The notes: generated from the sequence alone by a model not told the origin. Positions 26,014-34,465 are shown, counted from the first letter of the stretch. The stretch: DNA of 34,598 bases from Butyrivibrio sp. (GCA_024680925.1 JAILBM010000436.1:1-34598), one strand, 5' to 3'. Numbers and translations: made by a program.

Positions 26014-26901
26014 ATGACACAACCGGAGAATTATTCATATCAGGTAGAAGTTGAAGGCCTGCAAATAAGTGAAACTCACGTATACAACAAAAAAAGCATG
26101 AAAACCAGACACTTTCATGAAACCATAGAGCTTTTTGTCCTTACCACAGGAGAAAGATACTTTTTCGTAGACAGATATGTCTATCACATGAAGAGCCATA
26201 TGGCGGTACTGATTGCCTCCGGCCAGATTCATAAAACAAGCCTTGTGGAAGCCAAACCGGAGCATAGCCGTTTTCTTTTGCAGTACTCCAAAGAGATTTT
26301 TGAAGGAATGATGGAGTCATCTCTTGACCTTTCCTATGATGAAATATGCCATAAATACGGCGGTATGATTGCTTTCTCTGATGAGGGATGGATTAGGATT
26401 ACCGAAAAATATGAAGAATTAAAAAAAGAAGCTGACAGAGAACCAGGCAGTCCTTTATATAATCCTGCTCTAATAAAATGCATTGGATTTGAGATTCTGC
26501 TTATTTATATAAAGGAAATGGAAAATATACAAAAAAAGCACCAAAGTGCCATTGAAGAAGACTCCTACCGCGTACAGTCCGGGGTCTATAACACCATTGA
26601 AAATGTAACAGATTATATAAATGAGAACTTTTCCGAAGACATTACCCTGGATATGCTATCTGAAAAATTCTACATAAGCAGAGCCGGCCTTACCCGGGCC
26701 TTTAAAAACATCACAGGAATCACCGTTATCCAGTATCTGACAATCGTAAGGGTCAGAAAGGCTTGTTTTTACCTGAAAAACACCAGTGACAGCATTACTG
26801 AAATATCTGAAAAATGCGGCTTTGGGAATGTGACCTATTTTGAGAAAGTATTTAGAAGATCCCACGGCATGACTCCTCGTCAGTACCGCGGGATCCTATA
26901 A
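26014..26901 (+). CDS. AraC family transcriptional regulator
   Basis: A 295-residue regulator. The N-terminal cupin-like sensor (about 1-140) has the usual HFHETIELFVLTTGERYFFVD and a late His in SGQIHKTS. The C-terminal AraC DNA-binding domain (about 195-295) has two helix-turn-helices: ITLDMLSEKFYISRAGLTRAFK, then SITEISEKCGFGNVTYFEKVFRRSHGMTPRQYR, which matches the family signature. The ATG has AGGAG seven bases upstream. It is divergent from MATE and the YetA-like gene; in such layouts the regulator usually controls the neighbouring operon in response to a sugar. The ligand is unknown. Confidence 0.93.
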   Translation: MTQPENYSYQVEVEGLQISETHVYNKKSMKTRHFHETIELFVLTTGERYFFVDRYVYHMKSHMAVLIASGQIHKTSLVEAKPEHSRFLLQYSKEIFEGMMESSLDLSYDEICHKYGGMIAFSDEGWIRITEKYEELKKEADREPGSPLYNPALIKCIGFEILLIYIKEMENIQKKHQSAIEEDSYRVQSGVYNTIENVTDYINENFSEDITLDMLSEKFYISRAGLTRAFKNITGITVIQYLTIVRVRKACFYLKNTSDSITEISEKCGFGNVTYFEKVFRRSHGMTPRQYRGIL

Positions 26902-26970
26902 ATCGCTTTATCGCAGGTAATAGCATATAACATTTTTAGCTTTGCTTTAAAAGTCATGCATATAGCCTGC

Positions 26971-28263
26971 TTATTTAATTTTAGAAGATATATTTTTTGC
27001 CAGAGCCATGATAGTTAGTATTGGAGGGTTTCCCATAGACTTTGGCAAAAGTGTGGCATCCGAAATATAAAGGTTATCAGGAAGAAAAGGATTGTGAAGG
27101 GTGTCCTTCTCTTTATTTGTAAGAGGCAGCATTCCGCCGGGATGTCCCGCATTTAAAGTTCCAAGGAACTGATCTTTTCTCTGCACTCCTATTCTTTCAA
27201 GAATCTCCCGGGACTTTTCTACAGCTTCGTCCATCTTTATCTTATCTGCTGCCGTAAGAGACTTATCTATTCTTCTCCTGTTCACACTTCCCACTTCTTC
27301 ATCAGATAGCTTTATCATGATGCTGACGATATTTTCCATAGGAAGTCGCCAGTCCTTATTAAAGAAATAGCTTAAATAGTCCATGTAAGGAGATAGAATA
27401 TATCCATCCTGCTGACTTATAAAAGGCATAAGGAGCTGTCTGTCCTGTCTAAAGCCCTCAAGAGGCCCTGCTACGCACAGTACAGGATCTACAAACAGGC
27501 TTTTTTGACACTCTATGCCTGAATTTTCAAGTATCACAGGAGTTCCAAGACCTCCTGCTGCCAAAACCACCACATCACTTTTATAAGTAGCCCTGCGCCC
27601 GTTATGTCTTCCATGAACTGCCCTGACACTTCCATTTGAAATCTCAAGGTCTGTTACTTTAAATCCAGTCACCAGTTCTGCGCCGTTACTTACCGCTTCT
27701 TCAATAAGTTTTCTGGTATCCCACTTGGCTCCTGTAGGGCAGCCAATAGCACAATGACCGCACTCTACGCATTTTGCAGCATTCATAAACTTAGGTGTAA
27801 CTATAGGATCAAGGTCCATTTCCTTAAAGATATCAAACATGTCCCTGGTGGTGCTTGTCCAGTGCTTTTGATGGTCCGTTGTGATTGGAAGCTCTTTATA
27901 GAGCTCCTCAAATTCCTCATCAAGATTTATTCCAATTTCTTTTAAAGCGCCGTCATAGCGCACTGCATTTCCTGTCGCAAGGGTTGTGGTGCCGCCAACT
28001 CCAATGCCCCGCACCATAACCATGTCAGAGGTTTTCTCCACAAGCATATTAGGAAGAACAGCTCTTATAAGACGTTCATCAAAAAAGACTCCCGTTTTCC
28101 TAAGAGAAGCCATCTTTTTTACAGGCAGGGAAAAAGGCTTAAATTCTTTACCCTCTTCTAATACAGTAACCTGAAATCTTCCCTGGAGAGACTTTGCCAT
28201 ATACGCCCCTCCGGCGCCTGACCCTATAACTATTGCAGTTTTTTTATGCTGTAAATCGCTCAT
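26971..28263 (-). CDS. Compact GMC oxidoreductase with four-Cys motif
   Basis: A 430-residue flavoprotein of the glucose-methanol-choline family. The FAD-binding Rossmann motif is GSGAGG (14-19) and a second FAD region is VRGIGVGGTTTLATGNA. The C-terminal GMC domain has the likely catalytic pair H374 (NAGHPGG) and N412 (GNPP), with NLYISDATLLP before it. C165, C168, C171 and C175 (CVECGHCAIGC) resemble the CGxCxxGC motif of long-chain fatty alcohol oxidases. It is shorter than most family members (500-600). The frame extends 37 codons into the upstream gene, but the ATG at 28263 is four bases after that gene's stop and starts just before the FAD motif. It is the last gene of the four-gene cassette. 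A fatty alcohol or similar lipid substrate is inferred from motif and context. Confidence 0.85.
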   Translation of the reverse strand: MSDLQHKKTAIVIGSGAGGAYMAKSLQGRFQVTVLEEGKEFKPFSLPVKKMASLRKTGVFFDERLIRAVLPNMLVEKTSDMVMVRGIGVGGTTTLATGNAVRYDGALKEIGINLDEEFEELYKELPITTDHQKHWTSTTRDMFDIFKEMDLDPIVTPKFMNAAKCVECGHCAIGCPTGAKWDTRKLIEEAVSNGAELVTGFKVTDLEISNGSVRAVHGRHNGRRATYKSDVVVLAAGGLGTPVILENSGIECQKSLFVDPVLCVAGPLEGFRQDRQLLMPFISQQDGYILSPYMDYLSYFFNKDWRLPMENIVSIMIKLSDEEVGSVNRRRIDKSLTAADKIKMDEAVEKSREILERIGVQRKDQFLGTLNAGHPGGMLPLTNKEKDTLHNPFLPDNLYISDATLLPKSMGNPPILTIMALAKNISSKIK

Positions 28264-28267
28264 ATAT

Positions 28268-28810
28268 TTAATCTCTCTGTCCCTGATTTTTAAAACATGC
28301 CTTGCAGTTTTTGCAGCCTTCTGTAATTCTCCTGGTAAACTTAAGACTTCCTCCGCCCCATATTCCAGCCACAATTCCAGAGTCCATTATGGACATAAGC
28401 CTGCACTGAGAAGGGCTATAGGCTCTGCTGAAATAGCATCTTGAAACTGTTATTTCTCCCGGAAGGTCTCCGCTCATGGTTATTTTTATATTTTTATACA
28501 GGTAAAAAACAAGCTTTTCTAAATCTTCTTTATTGGCAAAGCCGGTAACTTTCCTTACAATGCTGCCTGTTTTAAAGGCAGTATCATATATCCTTTCAGG
28601 ATTTATATCACCCTTTTCCATGCATTTAACTGTATATTTTCTGTACTGTGAAAGTGCCTGTTTATAAGGCTTATACCATATTTGTACAGAAGGCATGTTA
28701 AAAGATAACGCTGTAGCATTTGCCAATATCTGCAGCTCTATATTTTTAAATAGCCCCGGTGTTTTAACCTGCAATATATCAATTAGCTTTCTGAAAAAAA
28801 GCTGTCTCAT
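28268..28810 (-). CDS. Uncharacterised cysteine-rich 180-residue protein
   Basis: I do not recognise a family. The N-terminus is basic and helical with hydrophobic faces. The second half carries C125 and C136 (SRCYFSRAYSPSQC) and a final cluster C166, C169 and C172 (GCKNCKACF) after a glycine-rich turn (GIVAGIWGGGSLKF). The pattern, with Cys pairs before and after a Gly-rich strand, recalls small domains such as 4-vinyl reductase or the ATC hydrolase group, but likeness is too weak for a name; metal or thiol chemistry is possible. Its ATG overlaps the stop of the upstream reductase-ligase gene as ATGA, and the GMC gene starts four bases after its stop, so it is tightly coupled to both. Confidence 0.75.
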   Translation of the reverse strand: MRQLFFRKLIDILQVKTPGLFKNIELQILANATALSFNMPSVQIWYKPYKQALSQYRKYTVKCMEKGDINPERIYDTAFKTGSIVRKVTGFANKEDLEKLVFYLYKNIKITMSGDLPGEITVSRCYFSRAYSPSQCRLMSIMDSGIVAGIWGGGSLKFTRRITEGCKNCKACFKNQGQRD

Positions 28811-31512
28811 TTATACATCTCCTCGATTACGCCTAAGAAATGCTTTTCTACGTTACCTCTTTTGACCTTAAGATTAGGAGTAAGCTCGCCCTCCTGTATG
28901 CTAAGCTTCTTATCTATTATTCTGTACTTTCTTACCTGTTCAGGGTGAGAGAGCTTTTGGTTCATCTCATTTATCTTTTCATCAAGATTTACTACTTCTG
29001 TATTTGTCCAGATAAGAGCTGTGCAATAGGGTCTGTTTTCTCCTATAAGTACTGCTTCGGATACTTCCGGAATATCCTTTAGCTTTTCCTCAATCTTAGG
29101 TATGCTGATGTTCTTGCCATAGGCAGTTATTATAAAGTCTTTTTTGCGGCCAAATAATGTAATATGGCCATTTTCATGGATATTACCAAGGTCACCTGTT
29201 TTTAAGGTGCCGTTCTTTATGGTATCTGTACTTAAACCATAATAGCCCATAGCAACCTGAGGACCCTTTACTATAAGCTCTCCGTCCTCCATAGCTGTGA
29301 TAGTAGTCTCCGGAAGAGCTGTTCCTATGGTAGGTATCACATTATCTCCAACTCTGTTTATGGTAATAAGTGGTGCCTCTGTCTGTCCGTAAGCATTGTG
29401 AACTTCAATTCCCAAGGCTCTGAAATTAAGAAGAAGTGCTTCACTAACAGGGGCTGAGCCTACTATGAGCTGTCTGCACTTATCTATACCGGCCTTTTTA
29501 AGGACTGCCTTTCTTAGAACAGATCCCAACATATCTTTAACAAAGCCTTCCTTTGAAGAAAGCCATTTTTGCCCAATAGGATTAGATGTTACCTGATCCC
29601 AGACCTTTTCATAGAATCTTGGAACTGAGAAAAATACTGTTGGTCTTACTTTTGGAAGGGCACTTGTAAGTGAGCCAAAATCGTTTAGGTAGTAGTAGTC
29701 TACTTTGGCCAAAACAAAATAAGGAGCGTAGGCTGCCAATATTCCCTCTACCACATGGCTAAGAGGAAGGAATGATAAGTATCTTAAAGATTCATTTCTA
29801 TCCTGCCAGCTTAAAAGGCTTGTAAGAACTTCTCCCATCCAGGAGAGCTGACCAAAGTTAAACATTACTCCCTTAGGGTCACCTGTAGTTCCCGAGGTAT
29901 ATCTTATGGTGGCAAGATCTTCCGGAGATGGGTGCTGCCTTGGTGCCTTTTCTTTTGCCTTACTTATGAATTCATCCCACTTCATGGCTTTATCAGATTC
30001 TATGGATAAGCTTGCAGAAAATGACACTATAGTTGTATCAGAACTTACTTTTATATCATCAATCTGGCTCATCATTCGCTTATCGCCGATAAAGAACCAC
30101 TTTGCTCCGCTTTTTTCCAGAAGTGTTGTGGTCTCTGCCGCAGGAGTTGTATAGTAAATTGGAACACTTACTGCTCCCATAAGTCCTATTGCCTGCTCCA
30201 GAGCCATGTAATCTACAGAATTGATTCCGGTAAGAGCAACCCTGTCGCCCTTTCTAATGCCCACTGCCCAGAGAGCATCAACTATTTTTTCTACTCTCCT
30301 GTTAACTTCACGGCCTTCTACCTTTATTATGTCATTTTCTGTAATGTCATAAAAGTTAATCGGATATCTTTTACTCTCTCTTCTAACCATGGCCTGTTCA
30401 AAAACAGTCTGGCCTGTCTGCTTCATGAAATTCTTGCGGCAGGCAAAGGTGAGAAGCTTATCTATATAATTTTTCCAGGAAATATCATACTTTCCGCATA
30501 GCTCATCTGTGTTTTTGCGGTCAAATTCCTGTCCAGCAAAAAAGTATGGCAATAAAATCAGCAGATTATTGATAAATCCTTTTTTCTTTTTATCTTCATT
30601 TTTATTAAAGGAAAGTCCTGCCTGTTTTAAAAAAGGTAGTGGCATAAACCTTGTCTTTTTTAAATTAAGGGAAAGGTTATCCAAAGCCCATGCTCTTACG
30701 TATTTCGTAAGTTCTCCTGCAGAAGGCGCCATGTCCTTAGGGCAGGTTATGTGCAGAGTCTTTCCTTTAGACTCTTCCAGAAAAGATGCCTTATTTATGC
30801 ATCTTGCCACATAGTCTCCGGGAATAAGATATAGAGGAGTATCAGGATTTATAGGAAGTACATTCATCTTGCCAAGGAGCATCTGCTTTAGCACATAATA
30901 AATTGTATTAAAGCTTCTGATCCACCCATTTCGTGAATCTCCCACAATCATTCCGGGTCTATATATGGTATATGGAAGGTCCGATTTTCTGACAAGAGCT
31001 TCTGCTTCATACTTACTCTTTTCATAAAGGCTGGAAAAAGAGGTGGCTTTAAGCTCATCTTCATAGACTATTCCCTTAGCTGTTCCTGCAACATAAGCTG
31101 TAGAAACATATACAAAACGATTAAGTCTATCAAGTCCTCTGGCAAAAGAAATCATATTCTGTGTGCCTTCTACGTTTGTTTTATCAAGCTCAGCCTTACT
31201 TTTATCAAACCCTATCTCTGCGCCAACGTGAAAAACGTGAGTAACATTTTTTTGCAAAATGGATAATCTGTCAGGGTCAATGCCTAGATTCTTTCTGGTA
31301 AAATCTCCAGGAACCGGTATTATCTTAACTCCAAGAGAATCCGTAAGGTCACTGTCATGACTCCAGACTCCCAGCAGTCTCGTAAATGCATCCTCTTCAT
31401 TTTTAGCTCTGACAAGGGCATATATCTTTATATCAGGAGTTTTAATCATCTCCATCGCAAGTTCTGTGCCTAAAAAACCTGTAGCACCAGTCAAAAATAC
31501 AGTAGAAGTCAT
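28807..31512 (-). CDS. Fused acyl reductase (NAD-binding_4) and acyl-AMP ligase
   Basis: A 901-residue two-domain enzyme. Residues 1 to about 250 are an extended short-chain dehydrogenase of the thioester reductase/male-sterility type: NADP loop TGATGFLG (8-15), STAYVAG, and the catalytic YxxxK (Y163, K167). About 260-360 is a linker. Residues about 365-901 are an ANL-superfamily adenylating domain like long-chain acyl-CoA synthetase: YTSGTTGDPKG (538-548), then YGQTEAP, TGDLG, GRKKDFIITAYGKNI and a C-terminal KVKRG lysine motif. No carrier-protein DSL motif is seen between them. Carboxylic acid reductases have the opposite order with a carrier domain. It could activate a fatty acid and reduce the thioester to an aldehyde or alcohol. 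A strong AAGGAG precedes the ATG. It follows the pyruvyl transferase-like gene by 19 bases. Confidence 0.88.
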   Translation of the reverse strand: MTSTVFLTGATGFLGTELAMEMIKTPDIKIYALVRAKNEEDAFTRLLGVWSHDSDLTDSLGVKIIPVPGDFTRKNLGIDPDRLSILQKNVTHVFHVGAEIGFDKSKAELDKTNVEGTQNMISFARGLDRLNRFVYVSTAYVAGTAKGIVYEDELKATSFSSLYEKSKYEAEALVRKSDLPYTIYRPGMIVGDSRNGWIRSFNTIYYVLKQMLLGKMNVLPINPDTPLYLIPGDYVARCINKASFLEESKGKTLHITCPKDMAPSAGELTKYVRAWALDNLSLNLKKTRFMPLPFLKQAGLSFNKNEDKKKKGFINNLLILLPYFFAGQEFDRKNTDELCGKYDISWKNYIDKLLTFACRKNFMKQTGQTVFEQAMVRRESKRYPINFYDITENDIIKVEGREVNRRVEKIVDALWAVGIRKGDRVALTGINSVDYMALEQAIGLMGAVSVPIYYTTPAAETTTLLEKSGAKWFFIGDKRMMSQIDDIKVSSDTTIVSFSASLSIESDKAMKWDEFISKAKEKAPRQHPSPEDLATIRYTSGTTGDPKGVMFNFGQLSWMGEVLTSLLSWQDRNESLRYLSFLPLSHVVEGILAAYAPYFVLAKVDYYYLNDFGSLTSALPKVRPTVFFSVPRFYEKVWDQVTSNPIGQKWLSSKEGFVKDMLGSVLRKAVLKKAGIDKCRQLIVGSAPVSEALLLNFRALGIEVHNAYGQTEAPLITINRVGDNVIPTIGTALPETTITAMEDGELIVKGPQVAMGYYGLSTDTIKNGTLKTGDLGNIHENGHITLFGRKKDFIITAYGKNISIPKIEEKLKDIPEVSEAVLIGENRPYCTALIWTNTEVVNLDEKINEMNQKLSHPEQVRKYRIIDKKLSIQEGELTPNLKVKRGNVEKHFLGVIEEMYK

Positions 31513-31531
31513 CTTAATATCTCCTTAAACC

Positions 31532-32872
31532 TCAAACCAAAGCGCGCTCCATGTACTTCTTCATAAATATTCCCATATCATTAAGCTTTTCCTTGTAAAC
31601 AGGAAGAGTGTCAGCGATATGACAACTTACAGCCTTCATATTGTCTCTTGCATCCTCAAGGGCGCCTGCCAGCTCTGTTCCAAGATTTCTGTCTGTTGTA
31701 TGGAAAAGATATTTATCTTCATAGGAAAGTTCCTTCATAATGCCATCAAGTCTCTCATCCATTGATACCGAGATGATAGGACATGCGCCTTCCATACTAA
31801 GGACAGAGGCATGATATCTTGATGTCACAAGGAGGTCCAGCTTATGAAGGATACCTGTCATAATGTCTGCTGAGTTATTTCCTGATAGGAACATTGCTCC
31901 CTTAACATTTAAAAGGTTTGACAGCTCTTCGCAGGCCTTTTTATCAAGTCGCTCCATTCCTATGAGCACCGGAAAATAGTCATTGTCCTTCAAAAAGCTG
32001 TTGGCTCCGCTTGCAATCTCTTTTATATAATGCTTGTAAGCCTGTCGTCTTTTAGGAGAATCACTAAAGAAATACCATTTATCATACTGCCCTTTTAAGT
32101 TACCTGTAATAAGACCCTTTATCCATTTTCCAAGACTGGCTCTAACCGGCCAGTAAAAAGGATTTATAACAGCAATGCCAAGAAGAGGCTTTTGTCCATC
32201 CCACCCCTGTTTCTTGAGCATTTCTTCTATCTTTTCATTGCCTATAGTTCCATCATATATCCAGGCTGCATCTGTTCCTGCGTGTCCTTTAAGACCAAGT
32301 CTTTTAAGATTTTCATATGACCCTTCTGTTCTTGTGATAAAGTAGGCATCTTTGCAGAGCTTTTTAGCAGCCTTTTCCATAAAGGGTTCCATCTGACCAA
32401 TTTCAGAGCCGTAAGCTATACAAGGCTTATGCTGACTTGCCATAACTCCTGCTGCTTCGCATAAAAACAGTGACAGAGCATTTGCAAAGGTACTCTTTAA
32501 TGTTGAGCCTTCACATAAAATTGCAACGTGATGACTTGAGCAGGCTTTAAGAAGTGGAATAGGGAAAAGGGAACTGAATTTTAAAAGTTCCACATCGCTG
32601 TCAAAATAGCCCTTCAAAGTCTTTCTATTTAATGTCATAACCGTTATCTTTACGTTTTCTTCGCCAAAGAGTTCTTTAACCTGCCTGGCTATAGCCACTA
32701 CCCTTACATCAGAGCCTGTATTTCTGGCTCCGTTGTAACCCACAAGTAGTACCTTTAATTTCTTTCCCGGTTCCCATTCATCATAGGAGCCAATTCCAAG
32801 CCTGGATAAAGGTTTTGCCAGCTTAGCAAGAGCTACAATTATATAAATGATAAAACATAAAATACGGTCCAT
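31532..32872 (-). CDS. Polysaccharide pyruvyl transferase family protein
   Basis: A 446-residue protein of the CsaB/WcaK-like group. Residues about 3-17 are hydrophobic (ILCFIIYIIVALAKLA), a likely membrane anchor. The core shows LLVGYNGARNTGSDVRVVAIARQ (the early glycine/Asn loop), YGSEIGQMEP, RTEGSYENLKRLGL and, near the end, LLVTSRYHASVLSMEGACPIISVSMD, the SRxHA block of the family. Characterised members add pyruvate ketals to sugars with phosphoenolpyruvate; relatives act as glycosyltransferases. The ATG has GAGGT upstream. It is the first gene of the cassette with the acyl reductase-ligase, so the acceptor may be a glycolipid or lipid-linked sugar. This last point is inference. Confidence 0.85.
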   Translation of the reverse strand: MDRILCFIIYIIVALAKLAKPLSRLGIGSYDEWEPGKKLKVLLVGYNGARNTGSDVRVVAIARQVKELFGEENVKITVMTLNRKTLKGYFDSDVELLKFSSLFPIPLLKACSSHHVAILCEGSTLKSTFANALSLFLCEAAGVMASQHKPCIAYGSEIGQMEPFMEKAAKKLCKDAYFITRTEGSYENLKRLGLKGHAGTDAAWIYDGTIGNEKIEEMLKKQGWDGQKPLLGIAVINPFYWPVRASLGKWIKGLITGNLKGQYDKWYFFSDSPKRRQAYKHYIKEIASGANSFLKDNDYFPVLIGMERLDKKACEELSNLLNVKGAMFLSGNNSADIMTGILHKLDLLVTSRYHASVLSMEGACPIISVSMDERLDGIMKELSYEDKYLFHTTDRNLGTELAGALEDARDNMKAVSCHIADTLPVYKEKLNDMGIFMKKYMERALV

Positions 32873-32994
32873 TTTCTATTACCTCAAAATAAAATTCCAA
32901 AAATTTAGCCGGGTCATTCAACAACTCTGCTTAAATATCCTGGCCTATAGATTTTTAAAATAAAATGATAAATATAATAGTTATCCAACTAGGT

Positions 32995-33022
32995 ATTATA
33001 TCACGTAAAATATTATTGTGTA
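32995..33022 (-). promoter_or_regulatory. Candidate promoter of the four-gene lipid cassette
   Basis: On the minus strand a perfect TATAAT (32995-33000) with extended TG is preceded by TACACA (33017-33022) at 16 bases. The leader would be about 115 bases. The rest of the 316-base gap (32873-33188) is very AT-rich and holds only the deoB terminator; I see no gene in it. Confidence 0.45.
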
Positions 33023-33102
33023 CCATTTATTTAATTTTTTATTTTTTTCTTTCATATTTCGTAATAGAATTTTGGGTATGATTCCTGCGTCAATTAGGCA
33101 TC

Positions 33103-33148
33103 AAAAAAGGCTATCGCCCGGATGACTATATCATCTAATGCGACAGCC
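33103..33148 (-). terminator. Terminator of deoB
   Basis: On the minus strand GGCTGTCGC (33140-33148) pairs with GCGATAGCC (33109-33117), nine pairs with one G-U. An inner hairpin GATGA/TCATC (33121-33135) lies in the loop, and TTTTTT (33103-33108) follows. It lies 40 bases after the deoB stop. Confidence 0.85.
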
Positions 33149-33188
33149 CCATAATTTACTTTAAAATGACAAATAGTTTTTACTCTTA

Positions 33189-34340
33189 TTACAGCATTGA
33201 CTCGCCCTTAAAGGTCTTTTCTACTCCAAATTTATCAAGTACTGTTGCTGCAATATCAGCAAAGGTTGTTCTTGTTCCTACATTCTTTGGTGCTACATTT
33301 TTGCCATACATAAGAATTGGAATATACTCTCTCGTATGGTCTGTGGTTTTCTGATATGCAGGGTCACAGCCGTGATCAGCTGTAATCATGAGAATATCAT
33401 CATCATGAAGTTTACCCATCATCTCAGGAAGCTTTTCATCAAAGTATGTAAGAGCCTTGGCATATCCATCAATATCTCTTCTGTGGCCATAGAGCATATC
33501 AAAGTCTACAAGGTTTACAAAGCAAAGTCCATCGAAGTCTCTATCCATCCAGGTAAGGGTCTTATCTATTCCATCAGCATTGCCTTCTGTAAATACAAAC
33601 TCTGTAAGTCCCTTAGCTGCAAATATATCATGAATCTTGCCGACACCTAAAACATCCTTACCGGCCTTTTTGAGAAGATCAAGCATTGTATCCTTAGGTG
33701 GTTCAAGAGAAAAGTCGTGTCTGTGTGGAGTTCTTGTATAGTTACCGCTTGTACCGATAAATGGTCTTGCGATAACGCGTCCTACACCCCATTCTCCCTG
33801 AAGCATAGCTCTTGCAGTTCTGCATATATCATAAAGCTCTTCACAAGGAACAAGGTCCTCATGGGCTGCTATCTGGAATACGCTGTCTGCAGATGTATAT
33901 ACAATAAGGTCTCCCGTCTTCATATGTTCATCGCCATAGTCATTTATAACCTGTGTTCCAGAATATGGCTTATTGCACAGTACTCCCCTGCCTACCTTCT
34001 TACTAAACTCATCAAGAAGTTCCTTAGGGAATCCATCCGGGAATGTTGGCATAGGCTTTTCTGAAATAATACCTGCTATTTCCCAGTGCCCTGTTGTTGT
34101 ATCCTTGCCCATTGAAGCTTCCTGGCATTTACCATATGCTGCAATAGGACTGTCTATAGGAGTCCCAACTCCTACTCCATCAATATTAAAAAGTCCCATT
34201 TTGGTCATGTTAGGGATATTCAAATATTTACTTGTAGCGCATGATCTTAGTGTATTAACATCAAAATCACCAAACTGAGCTGCATCCGGTTCTTCACCTA
34301 CACCAAAGCTATCAAGTACGATTAAAAAAACTCTGCTCAT
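33189..34340 (-). CDS. deoB: Phosphopentomutase
   Basis: A 383-residue enzyme interconverting (deoxy)ribose 1- and 5-phosphate in nucleoside salvage. It belongs to the alkaline phosphatase-like metalloenzymes. The metal-binding Asp is in VLDSFGVGEEPDA near the start, the phosphorylated Thr is in GKDTTTGHWE (about residue 85-90), and the second metal block is ITADHGCDP followed by DHTREYIPIL. The frame extends 23 codons upstream, but the ATG at 34340 has AAGGA upstream and begins MSRVFLIVLDSFG, the family start. It has its own promoter and terminator and stands alone; no deoC, deoD or pdp gene is beside it. Confidence 0.96.
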   Translation of the reverse strand: MSRVFLIVLDSFGVGEEPDAAQFGDFDVNTLRSCATSKYLNIPNMTKMGLFNIDGVGVGTPIDSPIAAYGKCQEASMGKDTTTGHWEIAGIISEKPMPTFPDGFPKELLDEFSKKVGRGVLCNKPYSGTQVINDYGDEHMKTGDLIVYTSADSVFQIAAHEDLVPCEELYDICRTARAMLQGEWGVGRVIARPFIGTSGNYTRTPHRHDFSLEPPKDTMLDLLKKAGKDVLGVGKIHDIFAAKGLTEFVFTEGNADGIDKTLTWMDRDFDGLCFVNLVDFDMLYGHRRDIDGYAKALTYFDEKLPEMMGKLHDDDILMITADHGCDPAYQKTTDHTREYIPILMYGKNVAPKNVGTRTTFADIAATVLDKFGVEKTFKGESML

Positions 34341-34381
34341 ATATATGTTCCTTTCATATTTTGTTGAAAAAATATAGTATG

Positions 34382-34409
34382 AGTATATCATTTTTGCTCT
34401 ATTTTTCAA
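34382..34409 (-). promoter_or_regulatory. Promoter of deoB
   Basis: On the minus strand TTGAAA (34404-34409) and TATACT (34382-34387) are 16 bases apart, with TG at the extended -10 position. The start point would be about 35 bases before the deoB ATG. This is the clearest sigma-A-type promoter in the window. Confidence 0.6.
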
Positions 34410-34465
34410 CTTTTAGCACGTTAAAGCGATGAATTATATTTAGAATTTTACTACAAAATAAAAAA

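Noticed and set aside
32965-33081. A 38-codon hydrophobic plus-strand frame (starts MINIIVIQLG) in the gap before deoB
   Set aside because: No ribosome site, very AT-rich DNA that gives hydrophobic codons by chance, and it overlaps the promoter of the opposite-strand cassette.
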